Shown piece by piece: positions 13,050 through 25,275 of a stretch of DNA of 64,000 bases. The notes beneath the pieces are model-generated. The model saw only the letters and a program-made list of their open reading frames with translations, was not told the DNA's origin and ran no database searches. The stretch is from Ceraceosorus guamensis (lineage: Eukaryota > Basidiomycota > Exobasidiomycetes > Ceraceosorales > Ceraceosoraceae), in assembly GCF_003144195.1 (NCBI RefSeq), contig NW_020290005.1:372001-436000 (forward strand), read 5' to 3'. Positions within the stretch are counted from its first letter, which is position 1, and the number at the start of each line of letters is the position of its first letter. Made by a program: the position numbers and the translations under genes.

Positions 13050-14297
13050 ATGCTGGCCGCTCTCGCTCCTACTTGCCGCGTCGCTGCGCAACGCACCGCC
13101 TCTGCAACCCTCGCTGCAGCTGCCAGGCCAACCCTCAGTCAGCAAGCCCGCACTGCCCTTCCTTTCGCCTCGCGCACCATCCACTCGACCGTGCCGAGGC
13201 TCTCCACACCGCCTGCGAGCGATGTCGGCGACTACAAAAACATCATCGTTTCCCAAGCTGGCAATGGAGTCACATTGATCACCTTGAACAGGCCCAAGGC
13301 GCTCAACGCGCTCAACTCCGAACTATTCACAGAGCTCAACCACGCTACCGCAGCGGCGGATGAGGATGCTTCGGTCAATGCGATTGTCATCACAGGAAGC
13401 GAGAAGGCCTTTGCTGGTGAGAAAGATCCAATGACCACGCCTTCAGAGAGCTTGCAACTGACGCTTCGCCGCCTGAATCACAAACGCAGCTGGAGCAGAC
13501 ATCAAGGAGATGAGGAGCAAGGAGTTTGCTGGTGCCTACAAGAGCAACTTTCTTGGGCACTGGACGAAGATCAGTGAAGTGCGAAAGCCTATCATTGCTG
13601 CAGTCAGCGGGTTTGCGGTAAGTCTAGACCGGCTTGCTCCTGCTGCAGCGCTGCGAGTTGATCAAAGTTTTGTGCCGCTCTGTATCAGCTTGGAGGAGGT
13701 TGCGAGCTCGCGATGATGTGCGACATCATCCTCGCAGCTCCCACCGCCAACTTTGGCCAGCCCGAGATCAATCTCGGAGTCATTCCAGGCGCCGGCGGCT
13801 CACAAAGGCTCACGAAGGCGCTCGGCAAGTCGCTTTCAATGGAGCTGGTCTTGACCGGTCGCAACCTTTCTGCTGATGAAGCTGAAAAGCATGGCCTTGT
13901 CAGCCGTGTCGTGCGCGAAGGAGATGTGGTCGAAGAAGCGGTCAAGGTGGGCGCGCAGATCGGAAAGAAGGGTCAGGTGGCTGTTCAGGCTGCCAAAGAG
14001 GCGGTCAACGCATGTGAGTTGCGGCATCTCTTGCCTCAGCGTGGGTGAGACTACCAGTGCTGAAGTAGTCCACACGGCGATTGGCCATCACAACCTGAAC
14101 AGCCTTTGAGCTATCACTTCACGAGGGTCTCCGATTCGAGCGTCGGATCTTCCAGGCCTTGTTCGCGACAAAGGATCAAAAGGAAGGCATGAATGCTTTC
14201 GCCGAGAAGCGCAAGGTTCGTGCCCTTGCATTACGACGTGTCAATCATGTGCTCACTATTGCAACCTCCTTTGCAGGCCCAATTCTCGAACGAATAG
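13050..14297 (+). CDS. Mitochondrial enoyl-CoA hydratase (short-chain, ECHS1 type)
   Basis: Hydrates 2-trans-enoyl-CoA in fatty-acid beta-oxidation and branched-chain amino-acid breakdown in the mitochondrial matrix. Five exons fit: 13050-13416, 13490-13617, 13689-14013, 14103-14215 and 14277-14297, giving 317 aa. The N-terminus is a presequence rich in Ala, Arg and Ser with [11 protein letters not shown], a typical cleavage region. The crotonase core follows: [17 protein letters not shown], the oxyanion-hole segment [15 protein letters not shown] across the first splice, [11 protein letters not shown] across the second splice with one catalytic Glu, and [18 protein letters not shown] with the second. 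The product ends EKRKAQFSNE. The last donor is GTTCGT, weaker than the others. Length and motif order match the family. Confidence 0.95.
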
Positions 14298-17200
14298 AGC
14301 GGGGAAGACAGCAGCACATGTCTCGTAGCTTGTCGAGCAGAAGCGAGTTTACAATTGAATGTAAAGCGGTTTACGTGACGCAGCACTCGTCGGTATTTGT
14401 CGCTCCACTTTTGCGATCGTGCTCGACAATAATCATCAACCTGCTGCTCTGGGTAGTGCTGCTTAGAGCTGCGTGCGGGTGAGCCACATGCGCGCTTCCA
14501 GCCGACTTTGACGTTTCGACTAGTTTTGTTAGAAGGGCGGAACGATTTGAATATTTACAGAGCAGGTGATGGATGCTCTATACCTCCCCCTCTCTCTCGA
14601 GACGATTCGCAGACTGCGTACAGAGACACGAGCATGGCGCTCTCGCTTGTGTGTGTGCCTGAAGTCTGGAGCAATGCCTCAGTTACGATTGATGAATGAG
14701 GGAGCTTTGGCTGCATCGTAACCTCTATGCCGACCGAAAGAGGATCGATTCGATTGATCGAGGCACGGCGGACCTCCAATTTCCGACATGCATGAAGGAC
14801 ACCGGTAGGAGTTGGCTCATCGTATCAGCCCTGCGTCAAATGAGACGCCCTCAGCTGAAGAGCCGCCAGCACAAGTGCTCCGCCGTCATGCAATCTCCGT
14901 CCGCTCAAGCGTTGCGGGCCGACGAGTCGCCGCTCACAAGCAGCGCCGGATTGGTCATTGAGGCAGCGTACAGCTTCGCAACGTCGGGAAGACCGGACAG
15001 AGCAAAAAGTCTCATTGTCGTGCTGAGCCGATGCGTCGACGCGGATTCATGTGCCGCGTGCCTCACACCCCTTTACAAAGAGGATTGCCTTTTTTGGGCT
15101 ACTCGTGACTGTGACTTGTGCTCTTTGGCGGCGCAGCGGCGGCAGAGTTGCATGCTTCACCCTTAGGCCAACCTCGCACAGACGCGCGCGCGCCACAGCC
15201 CACATCATCTTCCCATCAGCGCCAGCCTACAGCTTGCCTGCAGCTTGTTGTTGTTGCGGCAGCAGCAACGCAGTTCAAAGCACGTATATATGCCGTACCG
15301 TGCAGCGTGTACACGGCACCTCACGGCTTGCTTCTGTCAGAGGCGCTCTGGCTGTATGTATGTCGGCGCCGAAGAGACGGGCTGAGCCGGTGATGATGAC
15401 GGATGCTCCTCGAGGGGTCAACATGCATCGATCGAGATGACTCTTACTCGTAATCACGAATTCAACAACTATGGTATCGTGCTTAATTGATACGGACAGC
15501 ACTGTTGACTATTCACGATTGTCGAGCCTCGTCGAATTTGTATGGGCCTGCCGCTGCCGCTGCCCTGATGCCGATGTACATCATTCTTAATCCGCGTGAC
15601 TGCAATCTGAATCAAGAATCCTTGAATGTGAATCACGAATCCGTAATCACGAATCGCCAAGGCTGGACGGCCGATGTCCGTTCAGCGGCAGAATTTCGGG
15701 CTTCCCAGCGTCGAGGTGCCATTCTAGTCACGATTATAACGATCCTGCTTGTCGGGTGTTCCGAGACTCAGACTGCAGATGAGTAGCACACATGCAGTCG
15801 AAAGTGACTACTCTTGACTTATATGCTGCTCGTCAAAGCTGCTGCGCGCAAGCAGGTCCCGCGCGTGTGGGTATGTCCGCCCTGGACTCAATTTGAACCT
15901 TGCTACCGTCACGCTATCCAAGGCCGACGCCTACAGTCAATTGTGACTTTCCCACCGACATGGGCCATCGAGCTTCTTAATGTTTAGGCCAGCGAACATC
16001 GTTTCTGACACTTCACACTTCTTCATTGCGTGACCGGGTACACCATGCATATTCTCAGCAGAGGTAAGAACGCCATCATCGGAGCTGGAGGGTGCCAGTC
16101 ACGGCGAGTCAGTCGGGGTTTTGAGTGCCGACGCGCATGCGCTCCTTCCTTCCTTCATGCTCCTCTTGAATCTGACGCTCCAGCAGAGTGATGCACAGAT
16201 CACGAACCAAACTATAACTCGATCATGATCAGGCAGGCGTCGCGAGTCGAGCCTCGCGTTCGCGCGTCAGAGGTGCGTCAAATGCGCCGTGAATGGCATC
16301 ACACCAGCAACCTTTGTTTCAGCCGTAAGTTGCTCTTTCGCCCGCGGCTGATGGATGGCGTGCGGTCCAGTGCCCGCGCACGTTATTCATGAGCACATGC
16401 AGGATCATGCGGCATGCATGCATGGCCGGCCACGATCCCGCTTTCGCTGCATCAGTCGAGTTGAGACTCTTGAGTGCGTTGGTGCCTGAAAATGGACTCG
16501 CATTTGGACATACCCAGCCGTGAGTAAATGGCGATGTGCACCCAATTTGGCGCCATTTTAGATTCCCTAAGCTGGGCGGATTGAAATCGGATCAAGCCAT
16601 GAAATCACGCATATGCATGTTCGCGGATTGCTTGGCTGCTGATGACCTATCCTGAGAAGCATCTTGGATCGATCCGGGCTGCTTGCTTCTGGGTTTGAGT
16701 AGCGAGAACCGAGATGGGCGCCAACGATTACGAGCTATGGCCACCGTCTTTGTGTCCTGTTACACTCACGACTCCAAGGCTTGAGGCACACAGACTCGCG
16801 AAGACATCGCGCAAGCCAATTCATATCCTCGGCCCATCAGTAGGCGGCTCCTGCAGCATCATCACCGGCGGGTTCCCGTTTCGCAGCGCACGCAATCCAG
16901 CGCTTACTCGCGCTGACACTTCTCAGCAACTGCTATCCGCAACGCTGGATCCAGTAACATATACATCACGCGGTCTTGCAAGTCTCACACAGATTGACAT
17001 CATTGGATCAGGCCGGGCCTCAACGCTTCGATCGCTGCTCCGTAGAGCGACCTGCTTGACGTCCTTTTGAACAGGTCTCAGGAGAGCAGCACCTGCGAGA
17101 GCTTGGTCACAGCTGTGTCTGCCCGCACCAGTCGTGATTGCGTCTCGCCTTCACCTAGATCAAATCAAAGAGGCGCCTCATCCACATCGACTATCATCGC

Positions 17201-17788
17201 CTCCCACTTCATATCGACATCCCACCATTACCTATTGCAGCGGCGTCTTCAGAGGCTTACAATCCCTTCGCGTAGTAGTTCGACTGGGCGCAGATCGATC
17301 GCTCTACTCTCCGGGCGCCACACCGCCGTTCAAAATTACGTACCTGGTCAAGCCCCGCGTAATCACAAAGCACGGAATTCTGGCCCGTCGCCTCCTCTTC
17401 CCAGTATTGCACCGCAAGCAACAGCTGGGTACCGCGCGTGGCCAAAGCGGCGCTCTGCAACCCACCAGCCACTCCGGCCAGCCATCTGAGCGCCTCGACG
17501 CAGCAACCTGTCTACGGCCCGGTCAGCTGAACTGTCCGCGAAAGTCGCGCCGAGGCCCACCTTTATCTAGCCACAGTTGCCCCTGCGAGAAGCCTATGGA
17601 TCGCGCCTCGTAGTAGACCACACATTCCTCAAGGTGTCAGTTCCGAGAATCGTATAGCCGGAGTCATACAGCCTCGGCTGGTCACGGGAAGTCAGCAACC
17701 TGACCACCAGGTGACCCAGTCTCCTTCGTCATCTGCCTGCGACGTCGGGCGGTCTTGTGAGAAGCTGCCATACAGAGTCCTCAGCGTC
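14298..17788. other. Long gene-free stretch with dispersed repeats
   Basis: About 3.5 kb with no supported gene. A cluster of TCACGAA copies lies at 15451-15460, 15511-15520 and 15607-15657. Scattered short open frames show no family similarity and no consistent splice structure. The last few hundred bases would be the promoter and 5' untranslated region of the next gene. Confidence 0.4.
15607..15657. repeat. Cluster of the dispersed TCACGAA word
   Basis: Two exact copies of AATCACGAAT and two related AATC words lie within 51 bases. It is one of the denser clusters of the intergenic 7-bp family. Confidence 0.6.
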
Positions 17789-19948
17789 ATGTCGTACGCC
17801 GATCACTACAATCGAAGCTCCGCAAGTGGCTCCTTGCAGCATTCCAGGCTTGCTGGCTACAGCTCTAGCGCTCCATACTCGGCTTGGGGCGACTCTACCA
17901 GGCCTAAAGGAGGGCATTCGACAGCACTGGACGACCGGCGGTACACGAACAACGCCAGAGCCGCTAATGGGTACCAACGCAGCGCTGGCCCAAATGCAGC
18001 CGCCGGTTCGGCGTCAGCGTCTGGACACTCGTACCATCTTCCGACCAGCGGAAACTACGGTAATCACAGCTTTCCCTCGCCTGCCACATCTGCCACGTCA
18101 AGCGGCAGCAGCCTTCGCACCCCGCCTGATCTGCTGCTGAATGGCGCTGCGCTGGCTACTTCGTGGAAATCGGTCGACAAGCAAAAGCTGCACAAGTGAG
18201 TCTCAATCGAGATCCTCTGCACTGTGTCACCGATGCATTGTCTGAGTGAAAGCTGTTTGGCTCTCCGCGTCTTGGGCATTGGCTGACTTTGATGGCTTCG
18301 ATGTACAGCAACCTTACTGTGACGGACATCGAGAAGCGCTTGAAGGTGAGCTCGAGCAGCAATGTCGATGTCTATCGTTTGGCTTGCCTGCATCTCAAGC
18401 TGATCCGAGTACCTCTCCGCCCACCTCCCTCATTCTAGCTGATGGCGAATTTACCAACGGAGCCGATCTCAGGAGAGCTGCCCACGCCGCCATCATCGCC
18501 GCGTCTTCAGGCTCGTGACAAGACACAGGACAAGGCGAGAGCTAGCGGTCGGGCTTCCGCTGGCACGAAGGAGGCGGCTGCTACCGAGAGCGGCACAACC
18601 AAGAAGCGGAAGGTCAGCACGCGAGCAGATGATGTTGGAGCGCAGACCAAGGAGAGGAGGCTCTCAGATTCTTCAGATGAGACTTTTTCGCGATCAAAGT
18701 GAGTTGGGCATGCCGCGTCACCATGTAGTCGCCTTGACGGACACTTGTTCATCTTCGGTACCTCCCGTGCCAATTAGACGAGATGATCAAAATCAGAGCA
18801 GGGACAAGAAGGCGGTCGCACCACGGTCACTTCATCGCAGCCTCGAAATCATTCTTCCGCTCGATCGTCGATGGGACAAGGACCTCTTCGTATCGACTGC
18901 TGCGTCGTGAGTTGCCGCAAAGCCCGAACAGGTTATGTTAGGTGGCTCGCAACTTCGTGCAGCTGACCATCGTTCTTCGGCCTCCTAGCTTTCGCGCGCG
19001 TGGCAGATCATTGAAGCATCAGGGAGACCAAAGACTACGGGAAGAGTCTACGATGCGCATCGGGAGCAGCCCTTCGAGCGCCGCTTGCATCGCGACATTT
19101 GAGCAGATGGACGCCGTCTTGCTGTACGTATACAGCTTTTGGTGCGAGGACGAAGCAGCGACTATCGACACTGGCACCCCAGGCGTTATCATCGCCGCGA
19201 ATTGGAACACGATCTTTGGTCTTCTGAAGTACGTTTGCGATTGCCAGGAACGCAACGGGTTTCCCGCCCTTGCAGGACTTTGGTGAGTGCTCTCGCGTAG
19301 TGCATCTGCTGCCTCACTGTGCGCTGGCCGCTGACCCATCGTGTACGTAGCCGTCTCATTGAGGCGCTAGTTCTGCGGAAGGTCAGCGACAACGAGAATC
19401 GTTTGCTTCAGCGTCGCCTCGCCAAGCTGGTGGCATCGTCTGCTGCAATAGCAAATACTGGCTCAACCTATGTCGCGGCAGGACAAAGTCCATCCACCCC
19501 ATTCGGAGACACAGCAGCGCCATCACCGGCCTCTCATCATTCCGCAGAAGTCCCACCGGGGGATTTGTCGTCCGCAATTGCCGATATCTCTAGTATTATG
19601 CGCAAGACGGTCGGCGAGTCGGAACGGAGTGCCAGGCTCTTCGCCCAAGCTAGAAATGCGCTGTCACCGTCCACCTTGCAGGATTCCTTCCCAGACGTCT
19701 GGCAAGCTTGCCTGGCTTCCTCGACCGTCATCGAGCCCGTAAGAGACGCCCTGCGCTTGAATCCGGAAGGATTTGGCTCATCGAGTTGCGTCACGGACGA
19801 TGCTCCTAGTGCTCGATGGGCGTGGCCACTGGACCACGTCACCCCTCTCCCACATTACGTCAACTTCGGTCGCGCCCTACTCCGTGAAGCGGCAGCCCGG
19901 AAGAATCTCAAATTCCAGCTAGCTGCGATCACTTCCCATCGATCTTGA
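17789..19948 (+). CDS. Serine-rich, probably nuclear protein with a possible AF4/FMR2-like C-terminal domain
   Basis: Six exons fit in phase: 17789-18195, 18309-18345, 18439-18698, 18778-18906, 18989-19282 and 19351-19948, giving 574 aa. The first 135 residues are Ser/Gly/Ala/Tyr-rich and disordered. Then come LTVTDIEKRLKLMANLPTEP, a proline patch (ELPTPPSSPRL) and a basic nuclear-localisation-like stretch (TTKKRKVSTR). The C-terminal 270 residues look folded and helical: RSLKHQGDQRL, MDAVLLYVYSFWCEDEA, FGLLKYVCDCQERN, LAGLCRLIEALVLRKV and ARLFAQARNAL. Their order and spacing recall the C-terminal homology domain of AF4/FMR2 proteins, scaffolds of the super elongation complex, but this is by eye only. 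An upstream in-frame ATG at 17711 would add 26 residues. No confident orthologue was recognised. Confidence 0.7.
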
Positions 19949-20537
19949 TGCCTTGCATGCTGCACAACGACACGCTTGATGTGTCTTAGGCACACTGCAA
20001 TCTGAGGACAGCACAATCAGCTGTTGTGCACGTCTGAAAACTGCCCTTGCACAGCTGCCACTATGCTTTCCTGGCTTCTCCAGCTCACCACGATCAAGGG
20101 GATTCCTGCCCGAGTTCTTCAATTATCTTCAGCACGCTCGACTCGTCTTTATCGTGATCTGATTCTCCGGCACGCTTCCAGCATCCTTCAAGAGAACCTT
20201 GTACTACTATCCGTTTCGAACGACGCCCGCACACACGCTTTTCTACTCTGTCATATGCCTGGTTATCATCATGCGCTCCGCCCTTCAACTTCATCGCTGC
20301 GCAACTCTTTGCACCGTCACTCATCCGATTCATGTTCCGCAACGAGGCCCTTCTGCAGGGAATTTATGGTGTTCTCGAGATCTGCTGTGTCCTGAGATGG
20401 GTCGCTGAGAGGATCGACGATGAATGAGCCTTCACTCAAACTGTTACTGTCGGCGTGCCTTTGCCGAGCAACGCGGACAGGCCGGACAGCTGCAGAGACT
20501 TTTGATTCCCTTCATACAAGCCGGCGCACCGTTGATG

Positions 20538-20552
20538 GTCACGAGTCGTGAC
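20538..20552. repeat. Perfect 7-1-7 inverted repeat of the TCACGA word
   Basis: GTCACGA, one spacer base G, then TCGTGAC. It is the cleanest palindromic form of the dispersed family in the window. Confidence 0.7.
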
Positions 20553-21534
20553 TATAGTTCGTTCCCAAAAGCAGCACATCGCAGTCTCTGGGGACGTTCT
20601 CGAGGGCAATACATTGGGTCTCTGTAGCCTTCAATGGACTATGCGTTGGCGGACGATTTGACTGAGGATCAGGACGCGATGACGGCTTGCGGCTTAACGG
20701 TCTCACTCGTGACTGGCTCAGTGTTGAATGACAACTCGATCGTAAAGTTTGTCTCGCGACTGGCTGCGCTGCCATTCATGACGTCAATGACTCGCGTGGC
20801 CTTCATATAGCGATCTGATGCCCGAAGAGCAAAAGTCTCCGAACCACTCGACTTTCTCCCATCATACGCATTCAGGATGCACCCTGCTGGCTCGCGGTTT
20901 GGCGACCTTCTAGAAGGAACGGGGCGCGTCACCTGTGAATGCGTACTGAACTAACTTGATCAGGCTTTGCGTCGTGACGCTGGGTGACATTTCGACTCCA
21001 TCCCGCAGGCGTGAAACGGCTCGCACACGCGACCACGTCGTACCGGATGATGGACGGAGGATAAATGTTCCATGGCGTGGCATGCGAGGTCTTACGAATC
21101 ACTTCGGACGCTAAGCACTCAGACTGTTGCGAATGTTGGAAGCAGACACGTACGTATACATGCGGTCCATGCTTCCACGCTTGCGCTCGCCGTCGTGGTC
21201 TCAAGAGATGGGACTCAAGACTGTAGACACGTACTCGACCGGAACATTTGTCATCTAGAATGATTGCCGTTCCGCTGCGCGACTTGCGTGCTGGACGTCT
21301 ACTTGTTCACATGGCTGTGGCCCGCAATTCCATCAAGACATCGACCTCTTGTCGACATAGGTGGCTCCTCCTTCACCATGAAGATGTTCACGCGGCTAGC
21401 TCCAAGCGAAGCGCGGCTTCGTATGGAGCCGCTGCAGCAGCTTCGCCACTGGCCGCGACCAACAATGCGAGTTCAACCACTCTAGGCCAGATTTTGAAAG
21501 TCCTCTGAACCGGCTCGGCCAGCAGCAATTGCCC

Positions 21535-21557
21535 TTCAAATCACGAATCACGAATGT
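21535..21557. repeat. Tandem ATCACGA copies
   Basis: Two adjacent 7-bp units (ATCACGA ATCACGA) followed by a partial third. This shows that the family unit is 7 bp. Confidence 0.6.
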
Positions 21558-22045
21558 GATGCGAGATGCATCAACGCTTGATGCTTGTGGGGTCGAGATC
21601 TTAGACACAGGGTGAAGCCTATTCGCACTTTGCCTTGGGAGGATCGACTTGTGGAACAGGAGGGCGACGGGATCGGCCGAGCGAGCACGAAGCTAAGCGA
21701 CATGCACAAGTCAACGCCTGCACACACGACTTTGAAGCCAATCGTTCCAATCCATTTCGCTTCGGAAGGGGCCCATTCGACGTCGCATCCTTTTGCGCAT
21801 GCCAGCTGCACCTCGATGATCTCGTCTCGAGGTTTGGTGACGTTGATATCGCTGTGCTGCTTGGCTGACGCACGATGTTGCACAGGACATGCTGGAGGCC
21901 CCTAAAACCCCCCCACTCAAGACTCTAGCTTAGGGGCTGCCGTCGGCTTCAAAAGCATGAGCGCAAGGGCCCTTGCAGCTGTGCAGGACTCACAACTTGC
22001 TTTCGCTCCCGCCTCACGGTCGCTTGCATTTCCTCAGGTTGCACG

Positions 22046-22062
22046 CCCCCCCCCCCCCCCCC
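22046..22062. repeat. Poly-C run of 17
   Basis: Homopolymer of 17 C in an intergenic region. Its length could be a sequencing or assembly estimate. Confidence 0.7.
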
Positions 22063-22909
22063 TCCCGTCCCAAAAGCTGGACGTGCAGAGCTCACTGGGG
22101 CGTGAAAAGATCGACAGCTCGGGGTGTCACCTTGCATTGATTGACGGGACAGGACACAGCACCGGCATTCTTAATTGCGACTCTGCTGCTGTTCGTGTGT
22201 ATGGACATGTCAGAGAGGCGCTAGCGCGAGCGGAAGCAGATCTATGCGAGATGGAATGAGGAACACGGGCTCCAAGCGGCCACATTCACCATTCGTGATT
22301 CGCGTGGAGGTGTGAAGAGCTGGCTTTCGAGGCGGACTGCACGTGAAGCACGCACTTGAGAGCTACCTACACGGCTTGCTGGCTAGAGAGCTTCAGCGAC
22401 GCAAGAGATCAAGGCAGGTGCGAGTCACGAGTGAGGGGACTGGCCCTATCAGAATGACGAGCATTCCACAATTGAAGTGACCGAGTTGCCAAGGGTACAC
22501 AACCGTGACTGCCTTTCAACAAACAAGCGCTGCTCGGGGCAGGCCCATCCGCATGATAGCGGCAAGGAACGCCCGCGCGCTTGAGCGCTATGATTGGCGC
22601 GCGGTACAGCTAGTACTTGGCTCGTATGTGCATGGCGCCGCAAGCGATCATTCACAACCAAAAGTCACATCGTGTATCTCGAGCTCGCTAACGATCACGA
22701 GATGCAATCGCGATCAGTCACGAAACAGAGAATGACGGTGCTTGCACAAAACGCCGCGCGTGGCTTTGTCGGCCCAGCTGAGACGCGGACTGCAAGGCTC
22801 GCGGCAAATTGCACGCTTACTCGACGATAAAGAGACGCATGCAGCAGGTGCTATTTCAGCTTAAATTGCTGCTGTACAGTCACGAGTGGGCAGCAAGCTG
22901 GCCCGAGCC

Positions 22910-22980
22910 GTGCAATCAATCGTGAATCGTTTGATTCTTGATTCTCACTCTGATAATTGACGTACACCATTCGTGATCCC
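22910..22980. repeat. Cluster of degenerate ATCGTGA/TGATTC words
   Basis: Contains AATCAATCGTGAATCGTTTG followed by TTGATTCTTGATTC and ATTCGTGATC, all variants of the 7-bp family on either strand. Confidence 0.55.
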
Positions 22981-25275
22981 GAACTATAGTCGCTCCTCAC
23001 CGCATCTTTCGCTCCTTTCTCCGAGCAGCAAGCATCCATGCAATCTCGATCGAGTATGTGACGCTTGCGGTGACTTCGCAAGGTTTACACGCGCCAGGCG
23101 CTCTGAATCGATGAGGTCTATCAGTGAGATACGCACCGCGGTACAGGTACACTCGTAAGCACCGCAGTGCGCACATCGAGAGGTCTAGAAATGCCTCCGC
23201 GGGTCCGTGGATGACATGTTTGGTCAGCCAGCTCGCTTATTCATTCTCATCAGAGCTTTCAACACAGCGGGCGCGCAACACGGACAACTCAGCAACGGCC
23301 GCCTCAATTGATGGAGCTGCAGGTGCCATGCATATATGCATGCAGCTTATAGGTGAACGCCATTTCCGCGTGCTGCGTGAGTTCCTGATCCAGGAGAACG
23401 GGGGCCCGTTGGATGCGAAGCGTTTTGATGAACTTCTTTCAGAGCTTGAAATCACCTTTTGGGATTGCAACGAAAGCAAGAGACGCTCCTCGTTGGCCTG
23501 CCTTCTACTCAAGCTGAAGCTTATCGCTGCTCACCGATTGCGTGAGATATGCCAAGCTGGGTCGACGATGAGCGTTTCGACTCCCTTGAGCACGCAGTGA
23601 CTTACATTCACGTGATTCGAAGACTTCGCAGCCCCCGTAGTCCGCGGACCACAGTCACATCAGTATAGTCATGCAGACTTGATGCGAGTGCTTCTCGTCA
23701 CGCGTGTGAAATCCAGCGCCGAGCCTGTTTCAACACCCGGCGCTGCAGCAATTGAAACTTGCTGCATGCATGGCGGGTGCGGCTGCCAGAAGGTCGTCAG
23801 CTGTAATGGGGCACTTCACCGCACTTTCTATTCGCGCGCGCAGCCGGCTGATCCGCGATTCGATAAGTTGCTGCGCTGCAGCTGATGGGCTGATACCGTG
23901 ACGCTGTGTTGTGCTGCTGCTGCTGGTGGTGCTGCTCTTGCGGCGTACCAAGCGCACCAGCACGCCCATATGCAACCGCGGAGCTTGGGCCTTTTTCTCT
24001 CCGGAGTCCTCCGTCACCGCAAGCTCTCAGTGGCCATGCTGCTCGAGACGTGTCTGGATAATAAGATTGTCTGCTTCGCGGCGAGCCAAGCGGCCTCAGT
24101 CGGACTAGCTGCATTCGCATCCAAGGATTTCATTTGTACAAGGTGATTCACGTCTAGCTCCCAATGTGCCTATTCTCCAAGAGGCATTCCCTCAATCTAG
24201 ATTCTAGATCCCTGCTGCCAGGATCGTTTCGAATTTGCTCACCGGTCCCGGACGCGTTGCAATCGATTCCTTCATATTTGATTCCGCTCTCCCCGCGCGT
24301 CGGGGCGCACAGTAGCCGGTTTTGAAATGACCCAAGGGTGAGCGTGAAATCAAGTCAAGCTGCGCGTCTAGCTTGTTGAAGCTCGCTGCTGCTGCTGGGG
24401 GTCGTCTGCAGGTACCTGCGCTCCATACCAACCGCATGGCCTACGTCGCTATATCGCCTCACACATGCGCGACATGGCCCACAGAGGGTTGTTGCGTGCT
24501 CTCTCTCGGCAATTCGAACCACAACAGTCCGTTCAGCCAGCGCTCTAATCACGACTGGTCAAACGACCGGTCTCGCACATTCCCCGATCATCAGCCGGTC
24601 TTGGTCAGCCTTCTGAAAGCCACTCCGACCCCATCAGTCGCCCCTCACGACTTGAGCCCGCATGCTAGAATCTGCCATCATCTTCTCTTTCACCACGCTC
24701 ATCAGAAATCGGTCTGCCACCAACGCGCGCGCGCTGGCCCGCCCAGCTCCACATCTTGCTGCTGATACCAGCGTGCTCCCCTTCGACACGATCGCGACTG
24801 GTGTCTCTACTGCACCGCCGAGGCTGAAGACCACCGAAGGGCCTTCTGACTGCAATCGGTCATCCTGCTGCCCACGTTTCCTTTCTCTGCCACCACCATC
24901 ATCTCCTAGGTGCGCACGTATAGGCTCTTCAGTCACCCAAAGTATCGCTGTGTGCATATATAGACGACACCGTCGACCTTCTACAAGCTTGCGCGAATTT
25001 GCTCTGTCTGAGTAGGTGGAATCCTTGACGATCTTCCGGGTAGCCTATTCTGGAAATCCTGCAAAGTGGCCAAGCTTGGTCGCACGTTACTTCCGACATT
25101 CGAGCGTGCGCGAGCATCGGTCTTGCTGATCTTGTGAGTCATAAGGCCGGGAATGTGCAGTGCGCAGTTGCAATCCCTGCGACTGACCGTGCTGCTGCCC
25201 CTCACCGTGCTAGTCAACGGCGAAGCGCGGTGGCTGCCACAGACAGCGGTGGATCGCCATCGCTGAGGTTCAGGC

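Larger units (their letters stand above)
19949..25275. other. 5.3-kb gene-poor stretch
   Basis: This is the longest stretch without a supported gene. It contains TCACGAN repeats (20538-20552, 21535-21557, 22291-22306, 22913-22980), a 17-C run (22046-22062), and short open frames without recognisable similarity. One of these, about 23.21-23.60 kb, has a protein-like C-terminal half (see findings). The pyrimidine-rich DNA from about 24.4 kb probably belongs to the upstream region of the 996-aa gene. Confidence 0.4.

Noticed and set aside
19949-25275. Transposon or retroelement remnants in the gene-poor island
   Set aside because: No reverse transcriptase, integrase or transposase motif and no long terminal or inverted repeats were seen by eye.
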